Assembly: GCA_001898935.1 (NCBI GenBank) | Contig: MKVT01000009.1 | Location: forward strand, 186,001 to 250,000 | Direction of reading: 5' to 3' | Length of the DNA stretch: 64,000 bases | Source of the DNA: Paludibacter sp. 47-17 | GTDB taxonomy: Bacteria; Bacteroidota; Bacteroidia; Bacteroidales; Paludibacteraceae | Part shown: piece after piece, positions 26,317 to 36,200 of the stretch | Layout of the letters: each line of letters starts with the position of its first letter | Numbering within the stretch: position 1 is the first letter of the stretch | Notes under the pieces: generated by a model | Told to the model about the DNA's origin: nothing | The model's input: the letters and a program-made list of their open reading frames with translations, nothing else | Databases searched by the model: none | Program-made: the position numbers and the translations under genes

Positions 26317-27972
26317 ATGTCAATAATGAAGAAAATAGCCCTTTTCCTGTTCCTGGTTGCGTCGGGTTACCAGGCCTATGCCTGTACCAATTTGCTGGCC
26401 GGCAAGCTGGCCACCACCGACGGATCGACCATGATTACCTACGCTGCCGATTCGTACGCATTGTTCGGCGCGTTGTATCATTACCCTGCCCGCACCTATC
26501 CCGAAGGCGCCATGCTCGACATTTACGAGTGGGATACGGGCAAGTACCTGGGTCAGATCAAGCAGGCCACGCAAACCTATTCGGTAATAGGCAATATGAA
26601 CGAATATCAGGTAAGTATTGCCGAAACCACTTTCGGCGGTCGTGAAGAGCTGGTGGATACGACAGGAATTATCGACTACGGCAGCCTGATGTACATCGCG
26701 CTGCAACGTTCGCGTTCGGCCCGCGAAGCCATCAGGGTAATGACCACCTTGGTAGAGGAATACGGATATTACAGTTCGGGGGAGTCGTTTTCGATTGCCG
26801 ATCCCAACGAGGTATGGATTATGGAAATGATAGGCAAAGGTCCGAAAAACAAAGGAGCGGTTTGGGTAGCCCAACGCATTCCCGACGATTGTATTGCGGC
26901 GCATGCCAACCAGGCGCGCATCACCACTTTCCCTTTCGACGATAAAAACAATTGTTTGTATTCGGTGGATGTAATTGCCTTTGCCCGCGAAAAAGGATAT
27001 TTTAAAGGCAGAAACAAAGACTTCAGCTTTTCGGATGTGTACGCACCGCTCGATTACGGCGCTTTGCGCGCTTGCGAAGCCCGCGTGTGGAGTTTTTTCC
27101 GCCAGGCGAGCACCGGTATGGATCACTACATCGATTACGTCAGCGGCGAATCGGCCGAACGTATGCCTTTGTGGGTGAAACCGGCAAAAAAGCTGAGCGT
27201 GGAGGACATGAAGAATTTCATGCGCGACCAGTACGAAGGTACGCCGCTGGATATCACGAAAGGTGTCGGAGCCGGCATGTACGGTTCTAAATTACGGTTG
27301 AGTCCCCTGAGTTTCAAGCTCGATGGCGAAACCTATTACCACGAGCGTCCGATCGCCACTCAGCAGACCGGCTTTTCGTTCGTGGCCCAAATGCGCAACT
27401 GGCTGCCGCCTTATATCGGCGGAATTCTGTGGTTTGGGGTCGACGATGCAGCCTTTAATATTTACACTCCCATGTACTGCGGTATCAACAGCGTACCCAC
27501 CTGTTACAGCGAAACCAACGGCAGCCTGCTCGAATACTCGCCCACATCGGCCTTTTGGGTTTACAACCAGGTTTCCAATTTCGCATACGCCAAATACAGT
27601 TTGATGATCGACGATATCCGCAAGACGCAAAAGCATTGGGAATCCAATTTCCGCACCCTCATACCGAGCATCGACAAAACAGCGCTCGATCTTCCTGAGA
27701 CTGCCGCCCGGGAGTTCCTCACCACCTTCAGTCATTCCCAGGCCGAAAACTCCACCACCGCCTGGCGACGGCTGGGCGAGTACCTGCTGGTAAAAAATCT
27801 CGACGGCGTGGTTAAAAAAGAAGAAAACGGTCAGTTTTTGATGAACGACAAGAAGATTCCTCAGGGAATTATTCGCCCGGGGTACCCCGAAGAAGTATTA
27901 CGGCAGATGGTAAAAGAAAACCCGGGGATGAAGGCGAAAACACAGGTGGAGCTGGATTCGTTACGGAATTGA
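26317..27972 (+). CDS. Peptidase family C69 dipeptidase, exported
   Basis: A 551-residue N-terminal nucleophile hydrolase. A signal peptide ([15 protein letters not shown]) ends directly before [16 protein letters not shown], so cleavage would expose the catalytic cysteine at the mature N-terminus. Conserved C69 elements include [15 protein letters not shown] and [17 protein letters not shown]. It should hydrolyse dipeptides in the periplasm or at the surface. ATG codons at 26317 and 26326 are both possible starts. The unit is closed by a strong terminator that overlaps the guaA promoter region. Relatives are common in protein-fermenting Bacteroidales. Confidence 0.9.
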   Translation: MSIMKKIALFLFLVASGYQAYACTNLLAGKLATTDGSTMITYAADSYALFGALYHYPARTYPEGAMLDIYEWDTGKYLGQIKQATQTYSVIGNMNEYQVSIAETTFGGREELVDTTGIIDYGSLMYIALQRSRSAREAIRVMTTLVEEYGYYSSGESFSIADPNEVWIMEMIGKGPKNKGAVWVAQRIPDDCIAAHANQARITTFPFDDKNNCLYSVDVIAFAREKGYFKGRNKDFSFSDVYAPLDYGALRACEARVWSFFRQASTGMDHYIDYVSGESAERMPLWVKPAKKLSVEDMKNFMRDQYEGTPLDITKGVGAGMYGSKLRLSPLSFKLDGETYYHERPIATQQTGFSFVAQMRNWLPPYIGGILWFGVDDAAFNIYTPMYCGINSVPTCYSETNGSLLEYSPTSAFWVYNQVSNFAYAKYSLMIDDIRKTQKHWESNFRTLIPSIDKTALDLPETAAREFLTTFSHSQAENSTTAWRRLGEYLLVKNLDGVVKKEENGQFLMNDKKIPQGIIRPGYPEEVLRQMVKENPGMKAKTQVELDSLRN

Positions 27973-27997
27973 GACGGAAGTGCAACGCGATTGCCGG

Positions 27998-28036
27998 TTG
28001 TACGGATTTGCGGTGCAAATCCGTACAATTTTTTTT
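27998..28036 (+). terminator. Rho-independent terminator after the C69 peptidase
   Basis: TTGTACGGATTTGC and GCAAATCCGTACAA form a 14-bp perfect stem with a 3-nt loop (GGT), followed by eight T. The next promoter begins 2 bp later, so it separates the peptidase from guaA tightly. Confidence 0.92.
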
Positions 28037-28038
28037 CG

Positions 28039-28046
28039 TATCTTTG
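28039..28046 (+). promoter_or_regulatory. -7 box for guaA
   Basis: TATCTTTG, 21 bp before the guaA ATG. The expected -33 position falls within the terminator hairpin and shows no TTG. Confidence 0.5.
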
Positions 28047-28067
28047 CGCGAAATTTCAAATCTCCGT

Positions 28068-29588
28068 ATGACCGAAAAGATTATCATTCTCGACTTTGGT
28101 TCTCAAACCACCCAGCTGATCGGACGACGCCTCCGGGAGTTGAACGAATATTGCGAAATCCTTCCTTACAACAAGTTTCCCTCTACTACCGACGGTATTA
28201 AGGGGGTAATTCTCTCCGGCAGTCCGTTCTCGGTGTACGATCCCAGTGCATTCGGAGCCGACCTGTCGGCCTTCAGGGGCGAGCTGCCGGTACTGGGCAT
28301 CTGCTATGGAGCACAGTATATGGTACATGTGTCGGGCGGAAAAGTAGAAGCTGCCGGCTCGAGAGAATATGGCCGCGCACAACTCACCACCGTCGATGCC
28401 AACGATCCGTTGATGAAAGGCATTCAGCCCGGTTCGCAAATCTGGATGTCGCATGGCGACTCCATCACCCGCCTTCCCGAAAATTTCAAACGTATAGCTG
28501 CCACCGACGATCTCGACCTTGCTGCCTTCCGCATCGAAGACGAAATGACCTGGGGCGTGCAGTTTCATCCCGAAGTATACCATACGCTCGACGGCATTCT
28601 GCTGCTCGAGAATTTCCTGTCGATCTGCGGTTGCCGGCGCGACTGGACCCCGGCTTCGTTTATCGAAACCACTATCGAAGAGCTGCGCGAGCAACTGGGC
28701 AACGACAAAGTAGTGCTCGGACTGTCGGGAGGCGTGGATTCATCGGTGGCCGCCGTGCTGCTGCACCGGGCTATAGGCGACAACCTCACCTGTATCTTCG
28801 TGGATCACGGACTGCTTCGTAAAAACGAATTTGAAACCGTAATGCGCGACTACGAACACCTGGGGTTGAACGTTATCGGGGTGAATGCCCGCGAATACTT
28901 CTACAAAAACCTGGCTGGTGTAACCGATCCCGAAAAGAAACGGAAGATCATCGGCGCCGGCTTTATCGATGTTTTCGACCAGGAGGCGCATAAAATTCAG
29001 GATGTAAAATGGTTGGCCCAGGGAACCATTTACCCCGACGTGATCGAATCGCTGTCGATTACCGGCACCGTGATCAAGTCGCACCACAATGTGGGCGGTC
29101 TGCCCGAACGTATGAAACTGAAACTGTGCGAGCCGCTCCGGCTTCTTTTTAAAGACGAGGTCCGCAAAGTGGGCACCGAGCTGGGCATGATGCGTCATCT
29201 TATTAAACGTCAGCCCTTCCCGGGTCCGGGCCTGGCCGTGCGTATTCTGGGCGATATTACTCCCGAAAAAGTGCGTATCGTGCAGGATGCCGACGATATT
29301 TTCATCAACGGGCTCCGCGAATGGAACCTGTACGACAAGGTATGGCAGGCCGGAGTGATTCTGCTCCCGGTACAATCGGTCGGGGTGATGGGCGACGAAC
29401 GCACCTACGAAAACGCGGTGGCTTTGCGCGCAGTGACTTCCACCGATGCCATGACGGCCGACTGGGCACAGTTGCCTTATGAGTTTCTGGCGAAAATGTC
29501 GAACGAAATTATCAATAAAGTAAAAGGGGTGAACCGCGTGGTGTACGACATCAGCTCGAAACCGCCGGCAACCATCGAGTGGGAATAG
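28068..29588 (+). CDS. guaA: GMP synthase (glutamine-hydrolysing)
   Basis: A 506-residue enzyme converting XMP to GMP. The class I glutaminase domain comes first, with catalytic Cys79 in [10 protein letters not shown] and the His-Glu pair in [11 protein letters not shown]. The ATP pyrophosphatase P-loop is [13 protein letters not shown]. The C-terminal dimerisation domain runs to PPATIEWE, the standard end. The ORF track starts 33 codons early, inside the terminator; the ATG at 28068 gives the usual [13 protein letters not shown] start and follows a -7 box. tatD starts 4 bp after the stop, so the two genes are probably cotranscribed. Confidence 0.97.
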   Translation: MTEKIIILDFGSQTTQLIGRRLRELNEYCEILPYNKFPSTTDGIKGVILSGSPFSVYDPSAFGADLSAFRGELPVLGICYGAQYMVHVSGGKVEAAGSREYGRAQLTTVDANDPLMKGIQPGSQIWMSHGDSITRLPENFKRIAATDDLDLAAFRIEDEMTWGVQFHPEVYHTLDGILLLENFLSICGCRRDWTPASFIETTIEELREQLGNDKVVLGLSGGVDSSVAAVLLHRAIGDNLTCIFVDHGLLRKNEFETVMRDYEHLGLNVIGVNAREYFYKNLAGVTDPEKKRKIIGAGFIDVFDQEAHKIQDVKWLAQGTIYPDVIESLSITGTVIKSHHNVGGLPERMKLKLCEPLRLLFKDEVRKVGTELGMMRHLIKRQPFPGPGLAVRILGDITPEKVRIVQDADDIFINGLREWNLYDKVWQAGVILLPVQSVGVMGDERTYENAVALRAVTSTDAMTADWAQLPYEFLAKMSNEIINKVKGVNRVVYDISSKPPATIEWE

Positions 29589-29592
29589 GTTC

Positions 29593-30444
29593 ATGATCGA
29601 CACACATGCCCATTTATACGCCGAAGAATTCGACGACGACCGGGATACAATGCTGCAACGGGCGAAATCGGCCGGCATTACAAAAATCGTGCTTCCGAAT
29701 ATCGATTCGGCTTCGCTGCAGCGAATGCTGAAGCTGGAGTCGGAGTATAGCGGGTATTGCTACGCGGCCATCGGGGTGCATCCCACGAGCATCGGTCCCG
29801 GTTACGAAAACGAGCTGGCGATGGTGGAGCAGGAACTGAAACGGCGAAACACACGACCTGCCGAAGGCACAGGTGTTCGGACCGCCGAAACGGCGCAAAA
29901 CACGGTCGGGGACGGAACGGGCCAGCTCCCGCCTTACCTTGCCATCGGCGAAATAGGCACCGACCTGTATTGGGACAAAACCTATATCGACCGGCAGCAG
30001 TACGCCTTGTCGCGCCAACTGCAATGGTCGGTCGATTACCGGCTTCCCGTCATCATCCATGTGCGTGATTCGTTCGAAGCCACTTTCGAGGTACTGAACG
30101 ACTTCAAAGGCAAGGGATTGCGGGGCGTATTCCACAGTTTCACAGGCACGGCCGCCCAGGCGCATACTATAAACGAATTCGGAACGTTTTACCTGGGAAT
30201 AAACGGGATCGTGACCTTCAGGAATTCCGGTTTACGCGACGAGCTGATCCAACTTTCGCCCGAAAAACTCCTGTTGGAAACCGATGCTCCCTATCTGTCG
30301 CCGGTTCCGCACCGCGGAAAACGCAACGAAAGCAGCTATCTGACGCTGATAGCCGCCCGGCTGGCCGAATTATACGGCCTTCAACCCGATGAAATTGTTC
30401 GAATTACCACTCAAAATGCTAATTCGCTCTTCAATTTTAAGTAA
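29593..30444 (+). CDS. tatD: TatD-family metal-dependent DNase
   Basis: A 283-residue amidohydrolase-fold nuclease. Metal ligands are visible in MIDTHAHLYAEEF, IGEIGTDLYWDKTY, VIIHVRDSF, GVFHSFTG and LLETDAPYLSP. Between residues about 80 and 112, where relatives have a short linker, there is an insertion of about 30 residues rich in Thr, Gly, Glu and Arg (RRNTRPAEGTGVRTAETAQ and onward). It is in frame and unlikely to disturb the active site. It lies 4 bp after guaA. The physiological role of TatD proteins (DNA repair or degradation) is only partly established. Confidence 0.92.
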   Translation: MIDTHAHLYAEEFDDDRDTMLQRAKSAGITKIVLPNIDSASLQRMLKLESEYSGYCYAAIGVHPTSIGPGYENELAMVEQELKRRNTRPAEGTGVRTAETAQNTVGDGTGQLPPYLAIGEIGTDLYWDKTYIDRQQYALSRQLQWSVDYRLPVIIHVRDSFEATFEVLNDFKGKGLRGVFHSFTGTAAQAHTINEFGTFYLGINGIVTFRNSGLRDELIQLSPEKLLLETDAPYLSPVPHRGKRNESSYLTLIAARLAELYGLQPDEIVRITTQNANSLFNFK

Positions 30445-30512
30445 AATAGCTGACAAAAGCGTGATATATGTCAAAATTTCAGCCTTAAAGGGACAATTTA
30501 GAAAAAAAATTA

Positions 30513-30541
30513 TTTGTATGTCATAAATTTTTGCTAACTTG
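30513..30541 (+). promoter_or_regulatory. Promoter of tRNA-Ser
   Basis: TTTG (30513-30516), an 18-bp spacer and TAACTTG (30535-30541), 12 bp before the first tRNA base. This is a reasonable Bacteroidota promoter. Confidence 0.5.
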
Positions 30542-30553
30542 CGCCCCTAATTT

Positions 30554-30643
30554 GGAGAGGTGCTCGAGTGGTTGAAGAGGTACGCCTGGAAAGCGTATAT
30601 ACGGTGTGGAATCGTATCGAGAGTTCGAATCTCTTCCTCTCCG
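30554..30643 (+). tRNA. tRNA-Ser (anticodon GGA)
   Basis: GGAGAGG at the 5' end pairs with CCTCTCC at 30636-30642, with discriminator G. The anticodon stem-loop TACGC-CTGGAAA-GCGTA gives anticodon GGA. A long variable arm and a T-arm (GAGAG-TTCGAAT-CTCTT) make a 90-nt class II serine tRNA. No CCA is encoded. It lies 76 bp upstream of the exbB gene. Confidence 0.94.
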
Positions 30644-30719
30644 CAACAGGTTGAAAATCACAACTGATTAAATAAAAACACAAAAAAAGTAACAAAGTAA
30701 AAATTCAAAAAAAAGTAAA

Positions 30720-31499
30720 ATGAAAAAGGTATTTGCAACTTTCTCAATCGTGGCACTTTTAGCTTTTGGTATTACATCAAGTGTCATCGCTCAGGATTCT
30801 GTTCAGACTGATACTACAGAAGCAGTACAGGCAGAAGTAGAAACTACAACAACCGAAGTGGTTGAAGAAACCGGTATGCACAAAGCGTTGAAACAGAAAT
30901 TCATCGAAGGTGACGCGATGTGGATGGCTCCCGTAGCCTTTGCTCTGATTCTCGGTCTTGCACTGAGCATCGAACGTATTATCTACCTGAGTCTTTCGTC
31001 GACCAACACCAAGAAATTACTCGAGAACATCGACGAAGCATGGTCGAAAGGCGGCGTAGCGTCGGCTATGGAAGTTTGTAAAAACACCCGCGGTCCGGTT
31101 GCTTCTATTTTCTACCAGGGTCTTTCGCGTTACGAAGAAGGAATCGACGTTGTTGAAAAATCAGTAGCATCGTATGGTGGCGTTCAGCTCGGCCTGCTCG
31201 AAAAGAACCTGACATGGATCTCGCTGTTTATCGCACTTTCTCCTTCGTTAGGATTCTTGGGAACAGTAATCGGTATGATCCAGGCCTTCGACAAAATCCA
31301 GCAGGTAGGTGATATTTCGGCAACCGTAGTAGCAGGTGGTATCAAGGTGGCCCTTCTTACAACCGTATTCGGTCTTATTTCGGCTATGATTCTTCAGGTA
31401 TTCTACAACTATATTTTAACCATCATCGAAAGTTTGACAAGCGACATGGAAGACGCTTCGATTTCGTTGCTGGACATTATAGTTAAACATTCAAAATAA
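30720..31499 (+). CDS. exbB: MotA/TolQ/ExbB proton channel family protein
   Basis: A 259-residue inner-membrane protein. The N-terminus has a signal-like hydrophobic segment (FSIVALLAFGITSSVIAQ) and an acidic/Thr-rich periplasmic stretch. A transmembrane helix lies at about 76-96 (WMAPVAFALILGLALSIERI), followed by a cytoplasmic region, then two helices typical of the family (LFIALSPSLGFLGTVIGMI and VALLTTVFGLISAMILQVFYNYI). With ExbD it forms the proton-motive-force motor for TonB. It is the first of four genes in one operon (exbB, unknown, exbD, exbD), the common Bacteroidota arrangement. Confidence 0.92.
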   Translation: MKKVFATFSIVALLAFGITSSVIAQDSVQTDTTEAVQAEVETTTTEVVEETGMHKALKQKFIEGDAMWMAPVAFALILGLALSIERIIYLSLSSTNTKKLLENIDEAWSKGGVASAMEVCKNTRGPVASIFYQGLSRYEEGIDVVEKSVASYGGVQLGLLEKNLTWISLFIALSPSLGFLGTVIGMIQAFDKIQQVGDISATVVAGGIKVALLTTVFGLISAMILQVFYNYILTIIESLTSDMEDASISLLDIIVKHSK

Positions 31500-31507
31500 G
31501 CATTGCT

Positions 31508-31981
31508 ATGTTGAAAACAGTAAAATTCTTAGGATTATCACTGGTAGTGCTTTCGTTCGTACTGCTCCTCGCGTTCTTTTTGACGCTCGGACAGGGAGGC
31601 GAATCGCTGACCAGCGCGTCGGGAGAACCGATCCATGTTCCCCTGCTTACCGATACAATTATTTACTGGGGTTATGTGTTGTTCGGACTTGCAATATTAG
31701 TTGCTGTTGGGGTAGCACTCGTCAACTTTGTAAAATCGTTTATTACCAACCCCGGTAGCGCTATCAAATCAATTATTCCGGTTATCCTTTTCCTCGGTAT
31801 CTTCGTCGTATCCTATTTATTGGGAAGTGGCGAACGGTTGTCGATTATCGGATACGAAGGAACACAAAACGAAGGTCTGTGGGCTCAGATTACCGACATG
31901 TTCATCTACACCCTCTACACTCTTTTTGTAATTTTGATCGTAACTATCTTTGGAGCACGTATCTATTCGGCTCTCAAATAA
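31508..31981 (+). CDS. Four-helix membrane protein of unknown function in the ExbBD operon
   Basis: A 157-residue protein with four predicted transmembrane segments (FLGLSLVVLSFVLLLAFFLTL; WGYVLFGLAILVAVGVALVNF; IIPVILFLGIFVVSYLLG; MFIYTLYTLFVILIVTIFG). It starts 8 bp after exbB and ends 27 bp before exbD, so it belongs to the same transcript. A similar small membrane protein sits at this position in many Bacteroidales as I recall, but no function has been assigned. It may be an accessory subunit of the motor complex; that is inference from position only. Confidence 0.75.
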   Translation: MLKTVKFLGLSLVVLSFVLLLAFFLTLGQGGESLTSASGEPIHVPLLTDTIIYWGYVLFGLAILVAVGVALVNFVKSFITNPGSAIKSIIPVILFLGIFVVSYLLGSGERLSIIGYEGTQNEGLWAQITDMFIYTLYTLFVILIVTIFGARIYSALK

Positions 31982-32008
31982 ATTAATCCATTTAATTGAA
32001 AAAAACGA

Positions 32009-32590
32009 ATGGCAAGGAAATTAAATGAAATCAATGCGAGCTCAATGGCGGACATTTCGTTCCTGCTGCTGATCTTCTTCCTGGTTACCACCTCGATGAA
32101 CGTCAGTACAGGTTTGACCCGTCGTCTTCCGCCGCCGCTGCCCCCCGATCAGCAACCACAGGATATCGATATTAATAAACGAAACCTGTTTGTTGTAAAG
32201 ATTAACAGCCAGAATCAGCTGTTGGTGCAGGGTGAGGAACTCGACATCCGGGACCTGAAAGAAAAAGCCAAAGAGTTCATCAAAAATGCTGCCAACGATC
32301 CGAATATGCCTGCTAAATACCAGAAGGAATTCGACTTGATTGGCACCATGGAATATACGAAAGAGCACGTAATATCGGTGGGTAACGACGTGGACACGCA
32401 ATACCAGGCCTATATCGATGTGCAGAACGAACTGGTGGCTGCTTACAACGAACTCCGTAACGAACTTGCTCAGGATAAATTCGGCAAATCGTTTGAAGAG
32501 TGCGACGAACGTCAGCAGAAAGTATTACAGGAAGTTTATCCTCAGAAAATCTCGGAGGCTGAACCCAAAAATTATGGAGGAGGTAAATAA
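32009..32590 (+). CDS. exbD: ExbD/TolR family protein 1
   Basis: A 193-residue protein with a short cytoplasmic N-terminus (LNEINASSMADISFLLLIFFLVTTSMN). The single transmembrane helix carries the proton-relaying aspartate (MADISFLL). The periplasmic domain is longer than classical ExbD, with an added helical, charged section (about 95-185, FDLIGTMEYTKEHVISVGND and beyond) before the end. It shares one base with the next exbD gene, so translation may be coupled. Confidence 0.9.
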   Translation: MARKLNEINASSMADISFLLLIFFLVTTSMNVSTGLTRRLPPPLPPDQQPQDIDINKRNLFVVKINSQNQLLVQGEELDIRDLKEKAKEFIKNAANDPNMPAKYQKEFDLIGTMEYTKEHVISVGNDVDTQYQAYIDVQNELVAAYNELRNELAQDKFGKSFEECDERQQKVLQEVYPQKISEAEPKNYGGGK

Positions 32591-33060
32591 TGGCACAAAT
32601 CAGAAAAAAAGAGAAAAAAGAAGCTCCGGCTCTAAGTACCTCGTCGTTGCCCGACATTATCTTCATGCTCTTATTCTTCTTTATGGCGGTTACAACCATG
32701 AAAGAGGTAACCTATAAAGTAAGAGTAACAACCCCCTCGGCTACTGAGCTTCAGAAGTTGGAAAACAAGTCGCTGGTTCGCTACATTTATGTGGGTGAGC
32801 CGATGCCCGAGTTCCGCGAACAGTTTGGTTCGTCGACCCGTATACAGCTCAACGACCAGTTTGCCGATGTAAGTGAGATTGAAAGCTTCATTACACTCGA
32901 ACGTAGTGCAATGAAAGAAGAAGATCAGAACGTGATGACGGTTTCGCTCAAGGCGGATAAAGACACCAAAATGGGTATTGTAACCGACATCAAACAAGCA
33001 CTGCGTAGAGCCTACGCCCTCAAGATCGTGTATCAGGCAGGAGCGCGTAAGGCTTTCTAA
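32590..33060 (+). CDS. exbD: ExbD/TolR family protein 2
   Basis: A 156-residue second ExbD. The basic N-terminus (RKKEKKEAPALSTSSLPDIIFMLLFFFMAVTTM) contains the membrane helix with the conserved aspartate (LPDIIFML). The C-terminal periplasmic domain ends in the usual KADKDTKMGIVTDIKQALRRAYALKIVYQA fold. The start codon overlaps the stop of the preceding exbD by one base. Two different ExbD proteins per ExbB are usual in Bacteroidota and may build a heteromeric motor. Confidence 0.9.
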   Translation: MAQIRKKEKKEAPALSTSSLPDIIFMLLFFFMAVTTMKEVTYKVRVTTPSATELQKLENKSLVRYIYVGEPMPEFREQFGSSTRIQLNDQFADVSEIESFITLERSAMKEEDQNVMTVSLKADKDTKMGIVTDIKQALRRAYALKIVYQAGARKAF

Positions 33061-33089
33061 TAAAGCAAATACCGCAGATAAAATCCGCA

Positions 33090-33128
33090 ACTGTCCTCCG
33101 GTTTTACCACCGGGGGACAGTTTTTTTT
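33090..33128 (+). terminator. Rho-independent terminator after the ExbB/ExbD operon
   Basis: ACTGTCCTCCGG and CCGGGGGACAGT form a stem of about 12 bp with one T-G pair and an 8-nt loop, followed by a run of T. It closes the four-gene operon 30 bp after the last stop. Confidence 0.9.
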
Positions 33129-33245
33129 ACGCAACCGGCGAAGGGAAAACCGGGGGAACGGGTTTTTCACCGGTCCGGTAGCGGCGCCCCCCGGGTCATC
33201 CCTACTTTATCGCAACGATTATAGCGCTCGTTCCATTTTTTTTTG

Positions 33246-33253
33246 TAATTTTG
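33246..33253 (+). promoter_or_regulatory. -7 box for ileS
   Basis: TAATTTTG fits TAnnTTTG and lies 41 bp upstream of the ileS ATG. No TTG-type -33 was found. No T-box-like leader is visible in the 160 bp after the exbD terminator. Confidence 0.45.
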
Positions 33254-33294
33254 CGCCTCAATTTCAAGTTTACTAATCAGCTACTTAACATACT

Positions 33295-36200
33295 ATGCAG
33301 TTTCAGGAATATCCCCGTCTCAATCTGTCCGACATCAACAAGAAAATGCTTTCCCACTGGAAAGAACACGAACTTTTTCGTAAAAGTGTTGAAATGCGTG
33401 AAGGCCAGCCTACCTTCGTATTTTACGAAGGACCGCCCTCGGCCAATGGTATGCCAGGTATTCACCACGTGATGGCCCGCGCCATCAAAGATATTTTTTG
33501 CCGTTACAAAACCATGCAGGGTTTCCAGGTAAAGCGCAAAGCCGGATGGGACACTCACGGATTACCGGTGGAACTGGGTGTCGAAAAAGCCCTGGGGATC
33601 ACCAAAGAAGATATTGGCAAAACCATTTCTGTCGACGAATACAACGCTGCCTGCCGCCGCGATGTAATGAAGTATACCCGCGAATGGGAAGATCTGACCG
33701 AAAAAATGGGTTATTGGGTGGACATGAATGATCCGTACATCACGTACGACAACCGCTATATCGAAACCCTCTGGTGGTTGCTCAAGCAGCTTTATAACAA
33801 AAATTTGTTGTACAAAGGATACACTATTCAGCCTTACTCGCCTGCAGCCGGAACCGGATTAAGCACACACGAGCTCAACCAGCCGGGTTGCTACCGCGAT
33901 GTGAAGGATACTACCTGCGTGGCTCAGTTCAAAGTGAAAGAGGCGGCGAAACTGCCGTTTGACGTGAAATATCCGGAAAGTTGCTACTTCCTGGCCTGGA
34001 CGACCACCCCCTGGACATTGCCGTCGAATACGGCACTTTGCGTGGGCCCCTCGATCGAGTATGTGCTGGTGAACAGCTTTAATCCTTACACACACCGGCC
34101 GGTATCGCTGGTATTGGCGAAGGAACTGGTGAATGCGCATTTCAACCCGAAAAACGCAGCGCTGAAATTAGAGGAGTATAAGGAAGGAGATAAGAATATC
34201 CCGTTTGAAATTGCGGGTTACTGCAAAGGTAGCGATCTGACCGGCATTACTTACGAACAGCTCATCCCCTGGGTGAATCCCGGCGAAGGAGCTTTCCGGG
34301 TAATTACCGGCGATTTCGTAACGACAGAAGATGGTACCGGTATCGTGCACATCGCTCCTACTTTTGGAGCCGACGACGACCGCGTGGCAAAAACCCACGG
34401 CGTTCCGGCCTTGTTGCTCATCGATAAAGACGGCAATCGTCAGCCGATGGTGGATAAGAGCGGCCGCTTCTTCCGCCTGGAAGATCTGGATCCCGACTTC
34501 GTATCGACCCATATGAACGTTGAACTGTACCAGGAGTTTGCGGGTAATTATGTAAAAAACGCCTATAGCGACGAACTGAAGGACAGCGAAACCACCCTCG
34601 ACATCGACCTGAGCGTGATGCTGAAACAACAGGGCCTGGCTTTTAAAATCGAAAAGCATGTGCACAACTATCCGCACTGCTGGCGTACCGATAAGCCCGT
34701 GCTGTATTACCCGCTCGACAGCTGGTTTATCCGCACCACCGCCTGCCGTGAGGAAATGATAGAGCTGAACAATACCATCAACTGGAAACCACAGTCGACC
34801 GGCACCGGCCGTTTTGGCAAGTGGCTCGAAAATCTGCAGGACTGGAACCTGAGCCGGAGCCGCTATTGGGGTACTCCCCTGCCCATCTGGCGCAGCGACG
34901 ACGGCAGCGAAGAAATCTGCATCGGTTCGGCCGAAGAACTGATGACCGAAATCGACAAATCGGTAGCCGCCGGCTTCATGACCGGGAACCCGTTTAAAAA
35001 CTTCCGTCCAGGGGTATATACGGCCGAAAACTACGCGGTGGCCAACATCGACCTCCACCGTCCGTATGTCGACAACATCGTACTCGTATCGCCTTCGGGT
35101 AAACCCATGAAGCGCGAACTCGACCTGATCGACGTGTGGTTCGATTCGGGTGCCATGCCTTATGCTCAGCTTCATTATCCGTTCGAGAACAAGGAACTGG
35201 TGGAATCGGGAAGTTTCTTCCCTGCCGATTTTATTTCCGAAGGGGTGGACCAAACCCGCGGCTGGTTCTTCACCCTGCACGCCATCAGCACGATGGTGCG
35301 CGGTTCGGTAGCTTTCAAAAGCGTGGTATCCAACGGATTGGTACTGGATAAGAACGGAAACAAGATGTCGAAACGACTGGGAAATGCCGTCGATCCTTTT
35401 TCAACCATCGAAACCTATGGTTCGGACCCGCTGCGCTGGTACATGATGACCAACGCTTCGCCCTGGGACAACCTCAAATTCGATATGGAAGGAGTCGAAG
35501 AAGTGCGCCGTAAATTCTTCGGCACCTTGTACAACACTTATTCCTTCTTTGCCCTCTATGCCAATGTGGACGGATTCGACGGCAGCGAAACACGGGTCCC
35601 GGTTGCCGAACGCCCGGAAATCGACCGCTGGATACTGTCGTTGCTCAACACCCTGGTGCGCGACGTGCAGGAATATTATGAAAACTACGAACCTACGAAA
35701 GCCGGACGTGCTATTTCCGATTTCGTGGGCGAAAACCTCAGCAACTGGTACGTACGCCTCAACCGGAAACGCTACTGGGGAGGCGAAATGAATACCGATA
35801 AGCTGGCAGCCTATCAAACCCTGTACACCTGCCTCGAGACCGTAGCACTGCTGATGGCGCCCATCGCGCCTTTCTATGCCGACCGTTTGTTCCTCGACCT
35901 GAATGCCGTCACCGGGGGTAACACCGCCGAATCGGTACACCTGGCCGATTTCCCGAAAGCCGACGGTACGCTGATCGATAAGCAGCTGGAAGACCGGATG
36001 CAGATGGCTCAGCAGATTTCGTCGATGATACTGGCGCTCCGCCGGAAGGCCGAGAAAAAAGTGCGTCAGCCGTTGATGAAAGCCGTGGTGCCTTCGTACG
36101 ACGACTATTCGTACCGGCAGCTGCAGTCGGTTGCCGATATTATAAAGGCCGAAGTAAATGTGAAAGAGCTCGAAGTATTGGCAGCCGATGCCGACATGGT

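Noticed and set aside
27998-28067. Purine riboswitch upstream of guaA
   Set aside because: The structure is a simple 14-bp hairpin with a T tract and no three-way junction; it fits a terminator for the upstream gene.
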